Below are positions 9,470 to 18,393 of a stretch of DNA of 64,000 nucleotides, in pieces. Numbering within the stretch: position 1 is the stretch's first letter; every line of letters starts with the position of its first letter. A program made the translations under genes and the position numbers. The notes beneath the pieces are model-generated. The model was not told the DNA's origin and made no database searches. It was given only the letters and a program-made list of their open reading frames with translations. Location of the stretch: the NCBI RefSeq assembly GCF_014705655.1, contig NZ_JACXIY010000010.1:1-64000 (forward strand). Reading direction: 5' to 3'. Source of the stretch: Paenibacillus arenilitoris (GTDB lineage Bacteria > Bacillota > Bacilli > Paenibacillales > Paenibacillaceae).

Positions 9470-9695
9470 GATGCGCGGACCCCCATTCTTACGATGATGA
9501 CGTTAGTTTTTGCCGAGCGGATTGAAATATACGTTTGACCGGGGATACATAATTGACCATGGTTTTGGTGCACAATGTAAGGGAGAGAGAAGCATGTCCG
9601 AGGGCCTTGTCCCAGCGTCGCCGACAAGCGGAGAAACGTTGTAACGGTGCGATTTTGACAGCTTTGAGAACAATTTGTGAACTCTCTGTGGAACA

Positions 9696-9724
9696 TTGAC
9701 AAATAGGGGCTCCAACTTTATATT
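9696..9724 (+). promoter_or_regulatory. Sigma-A promoter of the cta operon
   Basis: TTGACA (9696-9701) is followed after exactly 17 bases by TATATT (9719-9724). It leaves a leader of roughly 110 bases before ctaC. A second TTGACA lies at 9655-9660, but its -10 (TGAACT) is poor. The rest of 9470-9840 shows no gene. Confidence 0.7.
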
Positions 9725-9840
9725 TAATAAAGTGATTTAAGTTACAGGAGTTGTAATAACATCTGTGAAACACGCAGCACGCCGCTTGCCACGTGAAATC
9801 AGGCAGCTGCGAAAACGTCAAAAGTGGGGTTGATTAATCA

Positions 9841-10887
9841 ATGAAACGGTGGCAATTTGTAAAACGGCTTGCACCGCTAATGGCCTTCATGGTATTAGTG
9901 CTAGCGGCATGCGGACGGGAAGACTTGTCGACGCTGAATCCCCAGGGACCTGTAGCGGAAGAGCAATTCGGACTGATGAAGCTGGCGATTTCAATTATGC
10001 TGATCGTAATTGTGGTCGTGTTTGCAATTTCTATTTATGTAATCATTCGTTTCCGCAGACGGCCGGGAGACAAGACGATTCCGAAGCAAGTGGAAGGAAG
10101 CCACAAGCTGGAGATCATTTGGACGGTTATTCCGATCATCCTGCTCATTATCCTCGGCGTTCCTACCGTGCAATCCGTCTTCAACCTGTCGAAAGATTAC
10201 ACGAAAGATCCGGAAGCGGTTCAGGTTATCGTTACTTCGCATCAGTACTGGTGGGAGTTTGAATATCCGGATTACGGCATCAAGACCGCGCAGGAGCTTA
10301 TTATTCCGACGGGCAAGACCATTTCCATTCAAGCCAAATCGGCGGACGTGCTGCACTCGTTCTGGATCCCGTCGCTTGCGGGCAAGATTGACACGAACCC
10401 CGGCGCGAACGTGAACACGATGTATTTCTCGGCTCCGAAAGAAGGCGTTTACCTCGGCAAGTGCGCCGAGCTTTGCGGACCTTCGCACGGATTGATGGAT
10501 TTCAAAGTAAAATCAGTGGACGAGTCGTCATTCGACCGTTGGGTAGCCGCGATTCAAGAACCGGTCGCTCTTCCTAGCGATCCTGCGGTTGCGGCCGCAT
10601 TCGAAAGCAAATGCCTTTCCTGCCACGCCGTGGGCGACAAAGGCGGACCGGCCTATCCGAACCTGACGGGTATCGGCAGCCGCGAGTCCGTCGGAGGTAT
10701 TCTTGTCAACACCGATGATCCGAAATACGACAACGAGGGTTCGGTTTACGATAACTTGTATCGTTGGATCGAGAATCCGGACGAAGTGAAGCCGGGTAAC
10801 CAAATGGGTAAAATCGATCTGACCGAGCAAGAGCTCGAAGGCATCGCGAAATATTTATCTGAACTGAAACTCAACTACGAACAATAA
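9841..10887 (+). CDS. ctaC: Cytochrome c oxidase subunit II with fused cytochrome c domain (caa3 type)
   Basis: This 348-residue lipoprotein-like subunit has an N-terminal signal ending in LAAC, two membrane helices (about residues 45-65 and 85-110), the CuA cupredoxin domain and a C-terminal cytochrome c domain. The CuA ligands are visible as His-Ser-Phe (HSFWIPS) and C-x3-C-x3-H (Cys208, Cys212, His216). Haem c is bound by CLSCH at residues 258-262. It accepts electrons from cytochrome c and passes them to subunit I. It is the first gene of the ctaCDEF cluster, under the promoter at 9696. Confidence 0.96.
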   Translation: MKRWQFVKRLAPLMAFMVLVLAACGREDLSTLNPQGPVAEEQFGLMKLAISIMLIVIVVVFAISIYVIIRFRRRPGDKTIPKQVEGSHKLEIIWTVIPIILLIILGVPTVQSVFNLSKDYTKDPEAVQVIVTSHQYWWEFEYPDYGIKTAQELIIPTGKTISIQAKSADVLHSFWIPSLAGKIDTNPGANVNTMYFSAPKEGVYLGKCAELCGPSHGLMDFKVKSVDESSFDRWVAAIQEPVALPSDPAVAAAFESKCLSCHAVGDKGGPAYPNLTGIGSRESVGGILVNTDDPKYDNEGSVYDNLYRWIENPDEVKPGNQMGKIDLTEQELEGIAKYLSELKLNYEQ

Positions 10888-10916
10888 TTTATCGGTGATT
10901 GAAGGAGGTACCTACT

Positions 10917-12809
10917 TTGGCTCATGCGCATACGCATCAGGTCAAACGATACAGCGGCATCATGGACTGGCTGACGACGGTTGACCATAAAAAAATCGGG
11001 ATATTGTATTTGATCGCGGGCGGGTTTTTCTTCCTCGTCGGCGGTTTGGAAGCACTTTTGATTCGGATTCAGCTGTGGAAGCCGATGAACGACTTCGTCA
11101 GCGCCGACACATTCAACGAATTGCTGACGATGCACGGCACGACGATGATCTTCCTTGCGGCGATGCCGATGCTGTTCGCGCTTATGAACGCGGTCGTACC
11201 GCTTCAGATCGGCGCGCGCGACGTCGCATTCCCTTTCGTTAACTCGCTTGGCTTCTGGACGTTCCTGTTCGGGGGCGTGCTGCTTAACGTCAGCTGGTTC
11301 ACGGGCGGAGCGCCGGACGCAGGCTGGACGGCATACGCACCGCTCGCAGGTACTACATACAGCGGCGACCATGGCGTGGACTATTACGTGCTCGGCTTGC
11401 AGATTGCCGGTATCGGTACGCTGATCGGGGGCATCAACTTCCTCGTTACGATTATCAACATGCGCGCTCCGGGCATGACGTTCATGCGCATGCCGCTGTT
11501 TACTTGGACGGCTTTCATTACTTCAGCGCTTATCCTGTTCGCGTTCCCGGCTCTGACGGTCGGCCTCGCGGCGCTGATGTTCGACCGGTTGTTCGACGCG
11601 AACTTCTTCGACCCGTCGGGCGGCGGCAACGCGGTTCTATGGGAGCATATTTTCTGGATATTCGGGCATCCTGAGGTTTATATCCTCATCCTGCCGGCTT
11701 TCGGCGTCATTTCCGAAGTTATCAGTACGTTCTCGCGGAAGCGCCTGTTCGGATACAGCTCGATGGTATTCGCTACGATCCTGATCGGCTTCCTGGGCTT
11801 CATGGTCTGGGCGCATCACATGTTCACGACGGGTCTTGGACCGGTTGCGAACGCGTTGTTCTCGATCGCAACGATGCTGATCGCAGTACCGACGGGTATT
11901 AAAATTTTTAACTGGCTGTTCACGATGTGGGGCGGCTCGATCAAGTTCACTACGGCGAACCTGTTCGCGGTCGGCTTCGTTCCGACGTTCGTCATGGGCG
12001 GCGTAACGGGCGTCATGCTGGCGGCGGCACCCGCCGACTTCCAGTATCACGATTCCTACTTCGTCGTTGCCCATTTCCACTACGTTATCGTCGGCGGTTT
12101 GATCTTGGGTATATTCGCCGGTCTGCATTACTGGTGGCCGAAGATGTTCGGCCGCATGCTCAACGAAGGGCTCGGCAAGCTGACGTTCTGGACATTTTTT
12201 ACCGGTTTCCATTTGACGTTCTTTATTCAGCATTTCCTCGGCTTGCTCGGTATGCCGCGCCGAATTTGGACGTACCTTGACGGTCTTGGCTTTAACGAAA
12301 TGAATATGATCAGTACGGTCGGCGCCGTTCTAATGGGCCTCGGCACGATCTTCTTCCTGCTGAACGTCGTCGTGTCGTCGTTCAAGCCAAAGAACGCGCC
12401 GGCGGATCCATGGGAAGACGGCCGCACGCTGGAGTGGACGATTCCGTCGCCTCCTCCGGAGTACAACTTCGCCCAAACGCCGCTCGTTCGCGGTTACGAC
12501 GCTTACTGGAAAGAGAAGATGGACGGCCACAGCGGCATGACGCCGGCCGAGCCGATCGGTCCGATCCATATGCCTTCGCCATCGATCCTGCCGTTCTTCA
12601 TGGGTCTCGGCTTGTTCATCGCCGGCTTCGGCTTCATGTACGCGCCGGATTGGGGCGACCTGTTCGCCGGATTCAAATCGGGTTACGCCGTAGGCATCGT
12701 AGGCTTGCTGATCGTGTTCCTGTGCATGTTCCTGCGGTCTGTGTATGATGATCACGGGTTCCATATTGAAGAAGAGGAAATCCTCAGAGATAAGGGGGGG
12801 AAAGCATGA
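10917..12809 (+). CDS. ctaD: Cytochrome c oxidase subunit I
   Basis: This is the catalytic haem-copper subunit of about 630 residues with 12 or more membrane helices. Diagnostic segments include the haem a ligand region with HGT near residue 77, the WEHIFWIFGHPEVY segment holding the CuB histidine and cross-linked tyrosine, the HHMFTTG segment, and the haem pair region HDSYFVVAHFHYV. It reduces oxygen to water and pumps protons. The TTG at 10917 is chosen because AAGGAGGT (10902-10909) lies 7 bases before it; an upstream in-frame TTG at 10899 would sit inside that ribosome binding site. It overlaps ctaE by 4 bases. Confidence 0.97.
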   Translation: MAHAHTHQVKRYSGIMDWLTTVDHKKIGILYLIAGGFFFLVGGLEALLIRIQLWKPMNDFVSADTFNELLTMHGTTMIFLAAMPMLFALMNAVVPLQIGARDVAFPFVNSLGFWTFLFGGVLLNVSWFTGGAPDAGWTAYAPLAGTTYSGDHGVDYYVLGLQIAGIGTLIGGINFLVTIINMRAPGMTFMRMPLFTWTAFITSALILFAFPALTVGLAALMFDRLFDANFFDPSGGGNAVLWEHIFWIFGHPEVYILILPAFGVISEVISTFSRKRLFGYSSMVFATILIGFLGFMVWAHHMFTTGLGPVANALFSIATMLIAVPTGIKIFNWLFTMWGGSIKFTTANLFAVGFVPTFVMGGVTGVMLAAAPADFQYHDSYFVVAHFHYVIVGGLILGIFAGLHYWWPKMFGRMLNEGLGKLTFWTFFTGFHLTFFIQHFLGLLGMPRRIWTYLDGLGFNEMNMISTVGAVLMGLGTIFFLLNVVVSSFKPKNAPADPWEDGRTLEWTIPSPPPEYNFAQTPLVRGYDAYWKEKMDGHSGMTPAEPIGPIHMPSPSILPFFMGLGLFIAGFGFMYAPDWGDLFAGFKSGYAVGIVGLLIVFLCMFLRSVYDDHGFHIEEEEILRDKGGKA

Positions 12810-13423
12810 GTGCGCATTCGCATGCAGAAGGGCATCTGCCTCATGAGCCCGAAAAGGCGACCCTCGAGGGACGCAATAAAGTATTAGGCTTCTGGTTATT
12901 CCTTGGCGGCGAGACCGTATTGTTCGGAACGTTGTTCTCCGCGTTCCTGGCGCTCCGCCACCAAGTACTTGACGGGCCGCCGGCGCACGAGCTGTTCTCG
13001 CTTCCGCTCGTTGCCATCGCAACGGCGCTGCTTCTGACTTCCAGCTTGACGAGCGTATTCGCCGTACACGCGATGCATACGCACCGAGTGAAGGCATTGA
13101 TCAATTGGCTCATCATTACCGTCGTGCTCGGCCTTGGCTTCCTTGGCCTTGAGATTTACGAGTTCTATCACTATGTGCATGAAGGCCACGGCTTCACGAC
13201 GAGCGCATTCAGCTCCTCGTTCTACACGCTCGTCGGCTTCCACGGCGCGCACGTTGCCTTCGGTATTTTGTGGATCTCACTGCTCATCGTACAATTGATG
13301 AAAAAAGGGTTGACCGTCGTAACGGCGCCGAAAGCTTATGTAGCAAGCATGTATTGGCACTTTATCGACGTCGTATGGGTATTCATCTTCACCGTTGTGT
13401 ACTTGATGGGAAAGGTGGTTTAA
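12806..13423 (+). CDS. ctaE: Cytochrome c oxidase subunit III
   Basis: This 205-residue integral membrane subunit has five predicted helices and the family signature FHGAHVAFGILWI followed by YWHFIDVVWVFIF at the C-terminus. The N-terminus is histidine-rich (SAHSHAEGHLPHE). It stabilises subunit I of the caa3 oxidase. Its ATG overlaps the ctaD stop (ATGA type), pointing to translational coupling, and ctaF begins 3 bases after its stop. Confidence 0.95.
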   Translation: MSAHSHAEGHLPHEPEKATLEGRNKVLGFWLFLGGETVLFGTLFSAFLALRHQVLDGPPAHELFSLPLVAIATALLLTSSLTSVFAVHAMHTHRVKALINWLIITVVLGLGFLGLEIYEFYHYVHEGHGFTTSAFSSSFYTLVGFHGAHVAFGILWISLLIVQLMKKGLTVVTAPKAYVASMYWHFIDVVWVFIFTVVYLMGKVV

Positions 13424-13426
13424 TCG

Positions 13427-13744
13427 ATGGCAAGCAATCATTCGGCCACAGAGCAAAACACCAAGCGTCATAAGGTCGAAGGACCGAAGAAGCATATCAT
13501 CGCGTTTCTGTTTTCCGTTCTGCTGACGTTCATCGCATTCGCGACCGTCATCAGCGGCGAAATCAACAAAGACTTTATTTACATTATCTTGATCGGCCTT
13601 GCGATATTGCAGGTTTTCGTGCAGATGGCTTTCTGGATGCATATGAAGGATCGCGGCCATACTTTCGCGATTATCGGCATTCTAAGCGGCGTGTTCGTCG
13701 TATTCACCTGCGTGATCATGGCCGAATATTGGGCTTGGTGGTAA
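13427..13744 (+). CDS. ctaF: Cytochrome c oxidase subunit IV
   Basis: This 105-residue protein has three membrane helices and the prokaryotic subunit IV pattern, including FVQMAFWMHMKDRG in the second half. It is the small accessory subunit that assembles with subunits I-III. It is the last gene before a strong terminator, so ctaCDEF forms one transcription unit. Confidence 0.92.
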   Translation: MASNHSATEQNTKRHKVEGPKKHIIAFLFSVLLTFIAFATVISGEINKDFIYIILIGLAILQVFVQMAFWMHMKDRGHTFAIIGILSGVFVVFTCVIMAEYWAWW

Positions 13745-13760
13745 TACCGTTGTCGTACTG

Positions 13761-13796
13761 GAGGAGGGTCCCGAAAGGCTTGGGTCCCTCCTCTTT
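13761..13796 (+). terminator. Rho-independent terminator after ctaF
   Basis: GAGGAGGG and CCCTCCTC form an 8-bp stem, extended by CCC/GGG after one T-T mismatch, and are followed by TTTT. It closes the ctaCDEF unit 16 bases after the stop codon. Confidence 0.85.
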
Positions 13797-13835
13797 TGCA
13801 AAATAAAGGGTAGCGTTATCGAAAGGAGCTTCCAC

Positions 13836-14738
13836 ATGCTTGGCTTGCAATATTTTACGTTCGAAGAATTGTGGACCCCGTGGTTCTTGTTCGGAATGGC
13901 CGCGATCGTCATTCTCTATTTTTACTTGATCGGTCCGTGGCGGGAGAAGCATAACCCGCAGGCGCCGGCCGCGACGGGGATGCAGAAGGCGTTGTTCGTG
14001 TCGGCGATCGTTCTTTTATATTTGGCGCACGGGGGGCCATTGAACCTGCTAGGCCATCTCATGTTCACGTTCCATATGGTGAATATGTCGATCTCCTACT
14101 TGATCGTTCCGCCGATGGTGCTGCTAGGGGTTCCAAGCTTTGTTTGGCGTAAAATGTTTTCCGCCGGCTTCTGGAAGAAGTTCAGCTTGCTGATGCATCC
14201 TATTATTACGATCGTGCTGTTCAATATGCTGTTCTCCATCTATCACGTGCCGGTCGTGCATGATTATGTCATGACGCATTTCACGGTGCACCGACTCTAT
14301 TATTTGGTATTGCTTGTCACCTCCTTCATGATGTGGTGGCAAATCGCTTCGCCGGTGCCGGAATGGAGCAAGCTGACGGATTTGAAGAAGATGGCCTACG
14401 TCTTCGCGAACGGCGTACTTCTGACGCCGGCTTGCGCGCTGATCATCTTCGCGAACGAATCCATGTATGCGATCTACAGCGACCCGAACGTCTGGGTGAC
14501 CGCAATGGGCTACTGCGTCTCCGGCGATCCGAGCCGGCTGCTCGAAAGCTTCAGCGGTCCTCAGTTTTTCAATCTGATGGACGTGAAGGAGGATCAGCAG
14601 ACTGGCGGTATTATAATGAAGCTGGTCCAGGAGCTGATGTACGGCATCATCCTGGCGTATATTTTCAAGCAGTGGTTCAAGAAGGAGCACACGGAGGACG
14701 AATTGCCGAATTCGAACCCGAATACGGGGACGGCTTAA
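13836..14738 (+). CDS. ctaG: Cytochrome c oxidase assembly factor CtaG
   Basis: This is a 300-residue membrane protein of the Bacillus CtaG (caa3_CtaG) family with about seven helices. Recognisable segments are AHGGPLNLLGHLMFTFHM, the YHVPVVHDYVMTH histidine-rich turn and the C-terminal DEDQ-like region before the last helix. In Bacillus subtilis it is needed for an active caa3 oxidase, probably in copper delivery to CuB. It has its own GAAAGGAG site behind the ctaF terminator, so it may be transcribed by read-through or its own promoter. Confidence 0.92.
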   Translation: MLGLQYFTFEELWTPWFLFGMAAIVILYFYLIGPWREKHNPQAPAATGMQKALFVSAIVLLYLAHGGPLNLLGHLMFTFHMVNMSISYLIVPPMVLLGVPSFVWRKMFSAGFWKKFSLLMHPIITIVLFNMLFSIYHVPVVHDYVMTHFTVHRLYYLVLLVTSFMMWWQIASPVPEWSKLTDLKKMAYVFANGVLLTPACALIIFANESMYAIYSDPNVWVTAMGYCVSGDPSRLLESFSGPQFFNLMDVKEDQQTGGIIMKLVQELMYGIILAYIFKQWFKKEHTEDELPNSNPNTGTA

Positions 14739-14783
14739 CGGGCCGGCTTGGCATTCATCATTTTTTGATTAGGTGGGGTAGGA

Positions 14784-15245
14784 TTGGATATTTATACGGT
14801 TATGCCGACGATTAGTACGGCTTTGATCGTCATCAGCGCGGTGCTGGTGGCCATTGGCTGGAGGCTGGCGGTAAAACGGAGGCTCGAAGCGCATCAGCGG
14901 ACGATGTTCTGGGCGGCGGTTACCGCGATCCTGTTCTTTATCATTTATTCCTCGAGGACGTTAATTTCCGGCAATACGGAATGGGGCGGTCCGGACAGCC
15001 TGAAGCCGTTCTATATTACGTTTCTGTTGTTTCACATTACGCTGGCGACCGTCGGCGCCGTATTCGGCATTACGACGCTGACCCTCGGCTACCGCAAAAA
15101 ATTCGCCAAGCACCGCAAATGGGGAAGAGTGACGTCCGTCGTATGGTTCATTACCGCCGTTACGGGCGTGACGGTGTACGTATTGCTTTATTGGATGTAT
15201 CCGGGCGGCCATACGAAGCCGATGCTGGATGCGATATTCGGTTGA
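14784..15245 (+). CDS. DUF420 membrane protein (YozB-like)
   Basis: This 153-residue protein has four predicted helices and the DUF420 features RTLISG near residue 60 and the histidine-containing FHITLATVGAVFGITTL segment and KHRKWGRVTSVVWFITAVTGVTVY. The family is repeatedly found next to ctaG and oxidase genes; its role in oxidase biogenesis is inferred. The start is a TTG at 14784 preceded by AGGTGGGG. A terminator follows at once. Confidence 0.85.
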   Translation: MDIYTVMPTISTALIVISAVLVAIGWRLAVKRRLEAHQRTMFWAAVTAILFFIIYSSRTLISGNTEWGGPDSLKPFYITFLLFHITLATVGAVFGITTLTLGYRKKFAKHRKWGRVTSVVWFITAVTGVTVYVLLYWMYPGGHTKPMLDAIFG

Positions 15246-15269
15246 TTCGAGTTGGATGTGCGCGCCAAG

Positions 15270-15310
15270 CCGCGCTTTCGAGAGAGCGATCTTTCGGGAG
15301 CGCGGTTTTT
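15270..15310 (+). terminator. Rho-independent terminator after the DUF420 gene
   Basis: CCGCGCT (15270-15276) pairs with AGCGCGG (15299-15305), followed by TTTTT. It separates the oxidase genes from the ABC transporter operon. Confidence 0.8.
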
Positions 15311-15326
15311 GCTTTTTGTAAAAGGA

Positions 15327-15377
15327 TTGACAAAGCTGTGCACAGTGAATATACTGTGTATAAAGATATATACAGTA
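15327..15377 (+). promoter_or_regulatory. Sigma-A promoter with overlapping GntR/YtrA-type operator
   Basis: TTGACA (15327-15332), a 17-base spacer and TATACT (15350-15355) make a near-consensus promoter. A 26-bp inverted repeat covers the -10 and the start region: TACTGTGTATA (15352-15362), 4 bases, TATATACAGTA (15367-15377), with 10 of 11 positions complementary. A YtrA-type regulator is encoded as the second gene of this operon, so autorepression is likely. Family operators of this type (TGTA...TACA) are established knowledge; the assignment here is inference. Confidence 0.75.
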
Positions 15378-15407
15378 ATCACAATCATGAAGGAAGGTGC
15401 ATCCGCT

Positions 15408-16133
15408 GTGGACTTATGGAAAGGCGCATGGTACTTGGCGAAGCATGAGCTGGCGAAGGATCGCTGGAGGAGCCTGTTCACGTTCGCGTTCGTCCTCTAC
15501 ATGTTATTGTTCTCCGTGCCATTGTTCATCGATAACTGGGAAGGGGAAGCGTCGAGACGCTTCGCGTGGGCAACGGATTTTATTTATTTATCGCTTCTGC
15601 CGTGCCTCGGCTTTATTTTCAATAAAACGATGGCGAGCTATTGGAAGAACGACGCTTATACGAAGAAGATGGCGCAGTGGCGAACGATGCCGATCTCGTC
15701 CAGGCAGATCGCGCTCGGCCGGCTGATCCAGATGGCAGCCGTCTTGCTGGCCTCCCAGCTGTTGTTCTTCCTGCTTCAATACGTGATCCTGCGTCTCAGC
15801 GGGGTCGAGTTGTCGCCCGTAAGCTTCATCTTGTACGCCCTGTTCTGGTTCTTCTACTCCATTACGATGGCTACGGCGTACGTCTATTGGGAGATCGGCC
15901 ATACCGGCAAAATTTATCTAATCGTCAATTTTATTTACATCTTCTTGTTTCTGCTTGTTACGACGGCTTTAACGATGTTTAAATCCGGAAATATTATCGT
16001 AAACTCGCTTCTCGCGATCGAAGACGGCAATTGGTGGATCGTGCTTGCGGCGCTTGCGGCAGCCGTCGCGGCCGTATTCATCGGCGTGAACCGGATGGAG
16101 AATCGGCTTGAGAAGCGCAGCTACAGGGGCTAA
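15408..16133 (+). CDS. ABC-2 type membrane protein (transporter permease), unnamed
   Basis: This hydrophobic protein of about 241 residues has six predicted helices, starting with an amphipathic basic stretch (WYLAKHELAKDRWRS) and ending with basic residues. It resembles the small ABC-2 permeases of ytr-like operons and presumably pairs with the ATPase at 16563. The GTG at 15408 is preferred because GAAGGAAGG lies 9 bases before it; an in-frame ATG at 15387 has no ribosome binding site. It is the first gene under the operator at 15352. The substrate is unknown; ytr-like systems respond to cell-wall antibiotics in Bacillus. Confidence 0.65.
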   Translation: MDLWKGAWYLAKHELAKDRWRSLFTFAFVLYMLLFSVPLFIDNWEGEASRRFAWATDFIYLSLLPCLGFIFNKTMASYWKNDAYTKKMAQWRTMPISSRQIALGRLIQMAAVLLASQLLFFLLQYVILRLSGVELSPVSFILYALFWFFYSITMATAYVYWEIGHTGKIYLIVNFIYIFLFLLVTTALTMFKSGNIIVNSLLAIEDGNWWIVLAALAAAVAAVFIGVNRMENRLEKRSYRG

Positions 16134-16162
16134 TCATATGCGCAGGAAAGTAGGTGATCGCG

Positions 16163-16549
16163 ATGCGGCTGCCGATTCAGCTTAATGAACAAAGCGCGGA
16201 ACCGCTCTACCATCAAATCGAAGTGCAGCTGCGGGCCTTGATCGTAAGCGGTCAGCTCACCGAAGGGACGCTGCTGCCGTCGATCCGGGAGCTGGCCCAG
16301 CAGGTGAAATGCAGCGTCATAACGGTCAAGCGAGTTTATAGCGATCTGGAAACGGAAGGGCTGCTGCGGACACGGCAGGGCACGGGCACGTATGTCGCCC
16401 AGGTCGGCGAGAAGGAGAGGGACCGGCATCGGCTGGCCGCCGTGATCGAGGCGATGGAGCAGGCGGTTATCGCGGGCAAGCGGGTACAGTGCACGGAGGA
16501 AGAGATGGAGTCGATGTTCAAGGAAGCGTTAAGCAAACATTACGAATAA
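16163..16549 (+). CDS. GntR-family transcriptional regulator, YtrA subfamily
   Basis: This short GntR protein of 128 residues has the winged helix at residues 10-75 (EPLYHQIEVQLRALIVSGQL, LLPSIRELAQQ, RQGTGTYV) and only a short C-terminal dimerisation helix, which defines the YtrA subfamily. These regulators repress ABC transporter operons. The inverted repeat at 15352-15377 over the promoter of its own operon is the likely target. The ATG at 16163 follows AGGTGA by 5 bases and is preferred over the GTG at 16154. Confidence 0.88.
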   Translation: MRLPIQLNEQSAEPLYHQIEVQLRALIVSGQLTEGTLLPSIRELAQQVKCSVITVKRVYSDLETEGLLRTRQGTGTYVAQVGEKERDRHRLAAVIEAMEQAVIAGKRVQCTEEEMESMFKEALSKHYE

Positions 16550-16562
16550 AGGCGGTGCAAGG

Positions 16563-17474
16563 ATGGAGGAATACGCGATAGAGCTAAGCGGCGTCATGCA
16601 GAACCGGCCGAATTTCAAGCTTGGACCGCTCGATTTGCAAATCCCGAAGGGGTTCATTACGGCGATCGTCGGACCGAACGGCTGCGGCAAGAGCTCGACG
16701 TTCGGTCTTATGCTGGACCTGGACAAACCGGACGCAGGCAGCATCGAGGTGCTCGGCGAACCGCTTGCGCAAGGCATCCCGACGGAGCTGAAGAAACGAA
16801 TCGGCTATTTGCCGGAGCAGCCCTCCTCGCACGAGGACGGCATGAAAGGGACGGAGAAGGCGGCGTTCCACCGGTTCTGGTATGACGGCTGGGACGTGAA
16901 CCGGTACCGCGAGCTGCTTCGTATTTTGGAGGTCGACGATAACCAGGCGCTTGGCAAAATGTCGAAGGGGATGCGCCGCAAATTCGAATTCGCGGTGTCG
17001 CTTGCCCACGCTCCCGAGCTGCTCTTGCTCGACGAGCCGTCTTCGGGGCTTGATCCGCTCGCCTGGAAGACGATGATCGAAATTCTTCACCGGTATATGG
17101 ACCGCGGCGACCGTACCATTCTGATGACGTCCCATATTATCGAAGAAGTGAAACGGCTTGCCGATTATATCGTATTTATGGCGCAGGGCCGCGTGCTCGG
17201 CGTGTACGAGAAGGATGAGCTGTTCGGCAGCTGGTTCACGCTGTTCGTCAGCGGAGAAGAGCTGAACGCGAAGAAGGCGGCGGGCATGCCGGGGCAATGC
17301 GGGGTGGAGCATGCGGGGGGAACGACGTACCGCATTACGACGAGCCGGGCCGCGGAAGCCGAGGAATGGGTCGCCGAAGAAGGATTGACGCTGGTCAGCC
17401 GGCAGGCGCTCGAGCTCGACGAAATCATGAGCGCGCTGCTGCTGCAGGACCGCTTAAGCAACCGATTAATTTAA
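16563..17474 (+). CDS. ABC transporter ATP-binding protein (ytr-like operon, first ATPase)
   Basis: This 303-residue ATPase has Walker A GPNGCGKS (residues 38-45), a signature LGKMSKGMRRK, Walker B LLLLDEPSSGLDP and the switch histidine in MTSHIIEE. A C-terminal domain of about 75 residues follows. The signature SKGM instead of SGGQ is common in export ABC-2 ATPases. It probably energises the permease at 15408. It lies 13 bases after the regulator gene and 16 bases before the second ATPase gene. Confidence 0.9.
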   Translation: MEEYAIELSGVMQNRPNFKLGPLDLQIPKGFITAIVGPNGCGKSSTFGLMLDLDKPDAGSIEVLGEPLAQGIPTELKKRIGYLPEQPSSHEDGMKGTEKAAFHRFWYDGWDVNRYRELLRILEVDDNQALGKMSKGMRRKFEFAVSLAHAPELLLLDEPSSGLDPLAWKTMIEILHRYMDRGDRTILMTSHIIEEVKRLADYIVFMAQGRVLGVYEKDELFGSWFTLFVSGEELNAKKAAGMPGQCGVEHAGGTTYRITTSRAAEAEEWVAEEGLTLVSRQALELDEIMSALLLQDRLSNRLI

Positions 17475-17490
17475 TGAAGGGAGCAGACAG

Positions 17491-18393
17491 ATGAATCCGT
17501 TAAAGGTAGAGAACGTAGTCAAGCAGTACGCGGACAAAACGGCGGTAAACGGTATTAGCTTGGAGGTAAGCGAAGGAGAGATCTACGGCCTGCTCGGCGC
17601 GAACGGAGCGGGCAAGACGACGACGATGCGAATGGTGCTCGGCCTCATCTATCCGGACGAAGGGCGGATTCTGTATAACGGGAAGCCCTACAGCAACGAG
17701 CAGCTCAGCCTGCTCGGGTATTTGCCGGAGGAGAGAGGGCTCTATCCGAAGGTGAAGGTAAGCGACCAGATCATTTACTTGTCGCAGCTTAGGGGGATGT
17801 CGAGGGCGGATGCCGACCGCAACCTGAAGCATTGGCTCGAGAGGTTCGAGGTGCCGGAATATTACAACAAGAAGGTCGAAGAGCTGTCGAAGGGCAATCA
17901 GCAGAAGATCCAGTTCATCGCCGCGGTCAACCATAAGCCGCGCATCGTCGTCATGGACGAAGCGTTCAGCGGGCTTGACCCCGTCAACGTTGAGCTGCTC
18001 AAATCGACGGTGAAGGAGCTGCGCGACGCCGGATCGAGCATTCTGTTCTCGACGCACCGGATGGAGCATGTCGAGGAGCTGTGCCGGAACATTACGATTT
18101 TGCATCGGTCGAACACGGTGCTGAAGGGCAGCCTGAAGGAGATCAAGAAGCAATTCCCAAGGGAGCGCGTCATCCTCGGCACGGACAATGAGGTGAGCGG
18201 CCTTGAGAGGGTGGCCGGCGTAACCGGCGTTACGCGCACGGAGCACGGCTACGAGATTGCCGTCTCGTTCGAAGCGGCCGGCGCGGACATCCTGCGGCTG
18301 GCGATGGAGCAGGCGACCGTGAATCGTTTTGAAATCAAGGAACCGACGCTTAACGAAATCTTTATCCGAACGGTAGGTGATCGTCATGAATAA
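17491..18393 (+). CDS. ABC transporter ATP-binding protein, NatA-like
   Basis: This is a 300-residue ATPase with Walker A GANGAGKT (residues 32-39), signature ELSKGNQQK, Walker B IVVMDEAFSGLDP and the switch FSTHRMEH, plus a 90-residue C-terminal extension typical of ABC-2 exporters of the NatA/YhaQ group. Its stop overlaps the start of the matching permease at 18386, so the two form the second transporter of this operon. NatAB in Bacillus exports sodium; related pairs export peptides or antibiotics. The substrate here is not known. Confidence 0.9.
   Translation: MNPLKVENVVKQYADKTAVNGISLEVSEGEIYGLLGANGAGKTTTMRMVLGLIYPDEGRILYNGKPYSNEQLSLLGYLPEERGLYPKVKVSDQIIYLSQLRGMSRADADRNLKHWLERFEVPEYYNKKVEELSKGNQQKIQFIAAVNHKPRIVVMDEAFSGLDPVNVELLKSTVKELRDAGSSILFSTHRMEHVEELCRNITILHRSNTVLKGSLKEIKKQFPRERVILGTDNEVSGLERVAGVTGVTRTEHGYEIAVSFEAAGADILRLAMEQATVNRFEIKEPTLNEIFIRTVGDRHE

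Noticed and set aside
10899..10916. Upstream in-frame TTG as start of ctaD
   Set aside because: It lies within the ribosome binding site AAGGAGGT that serves the TTG at 10917.
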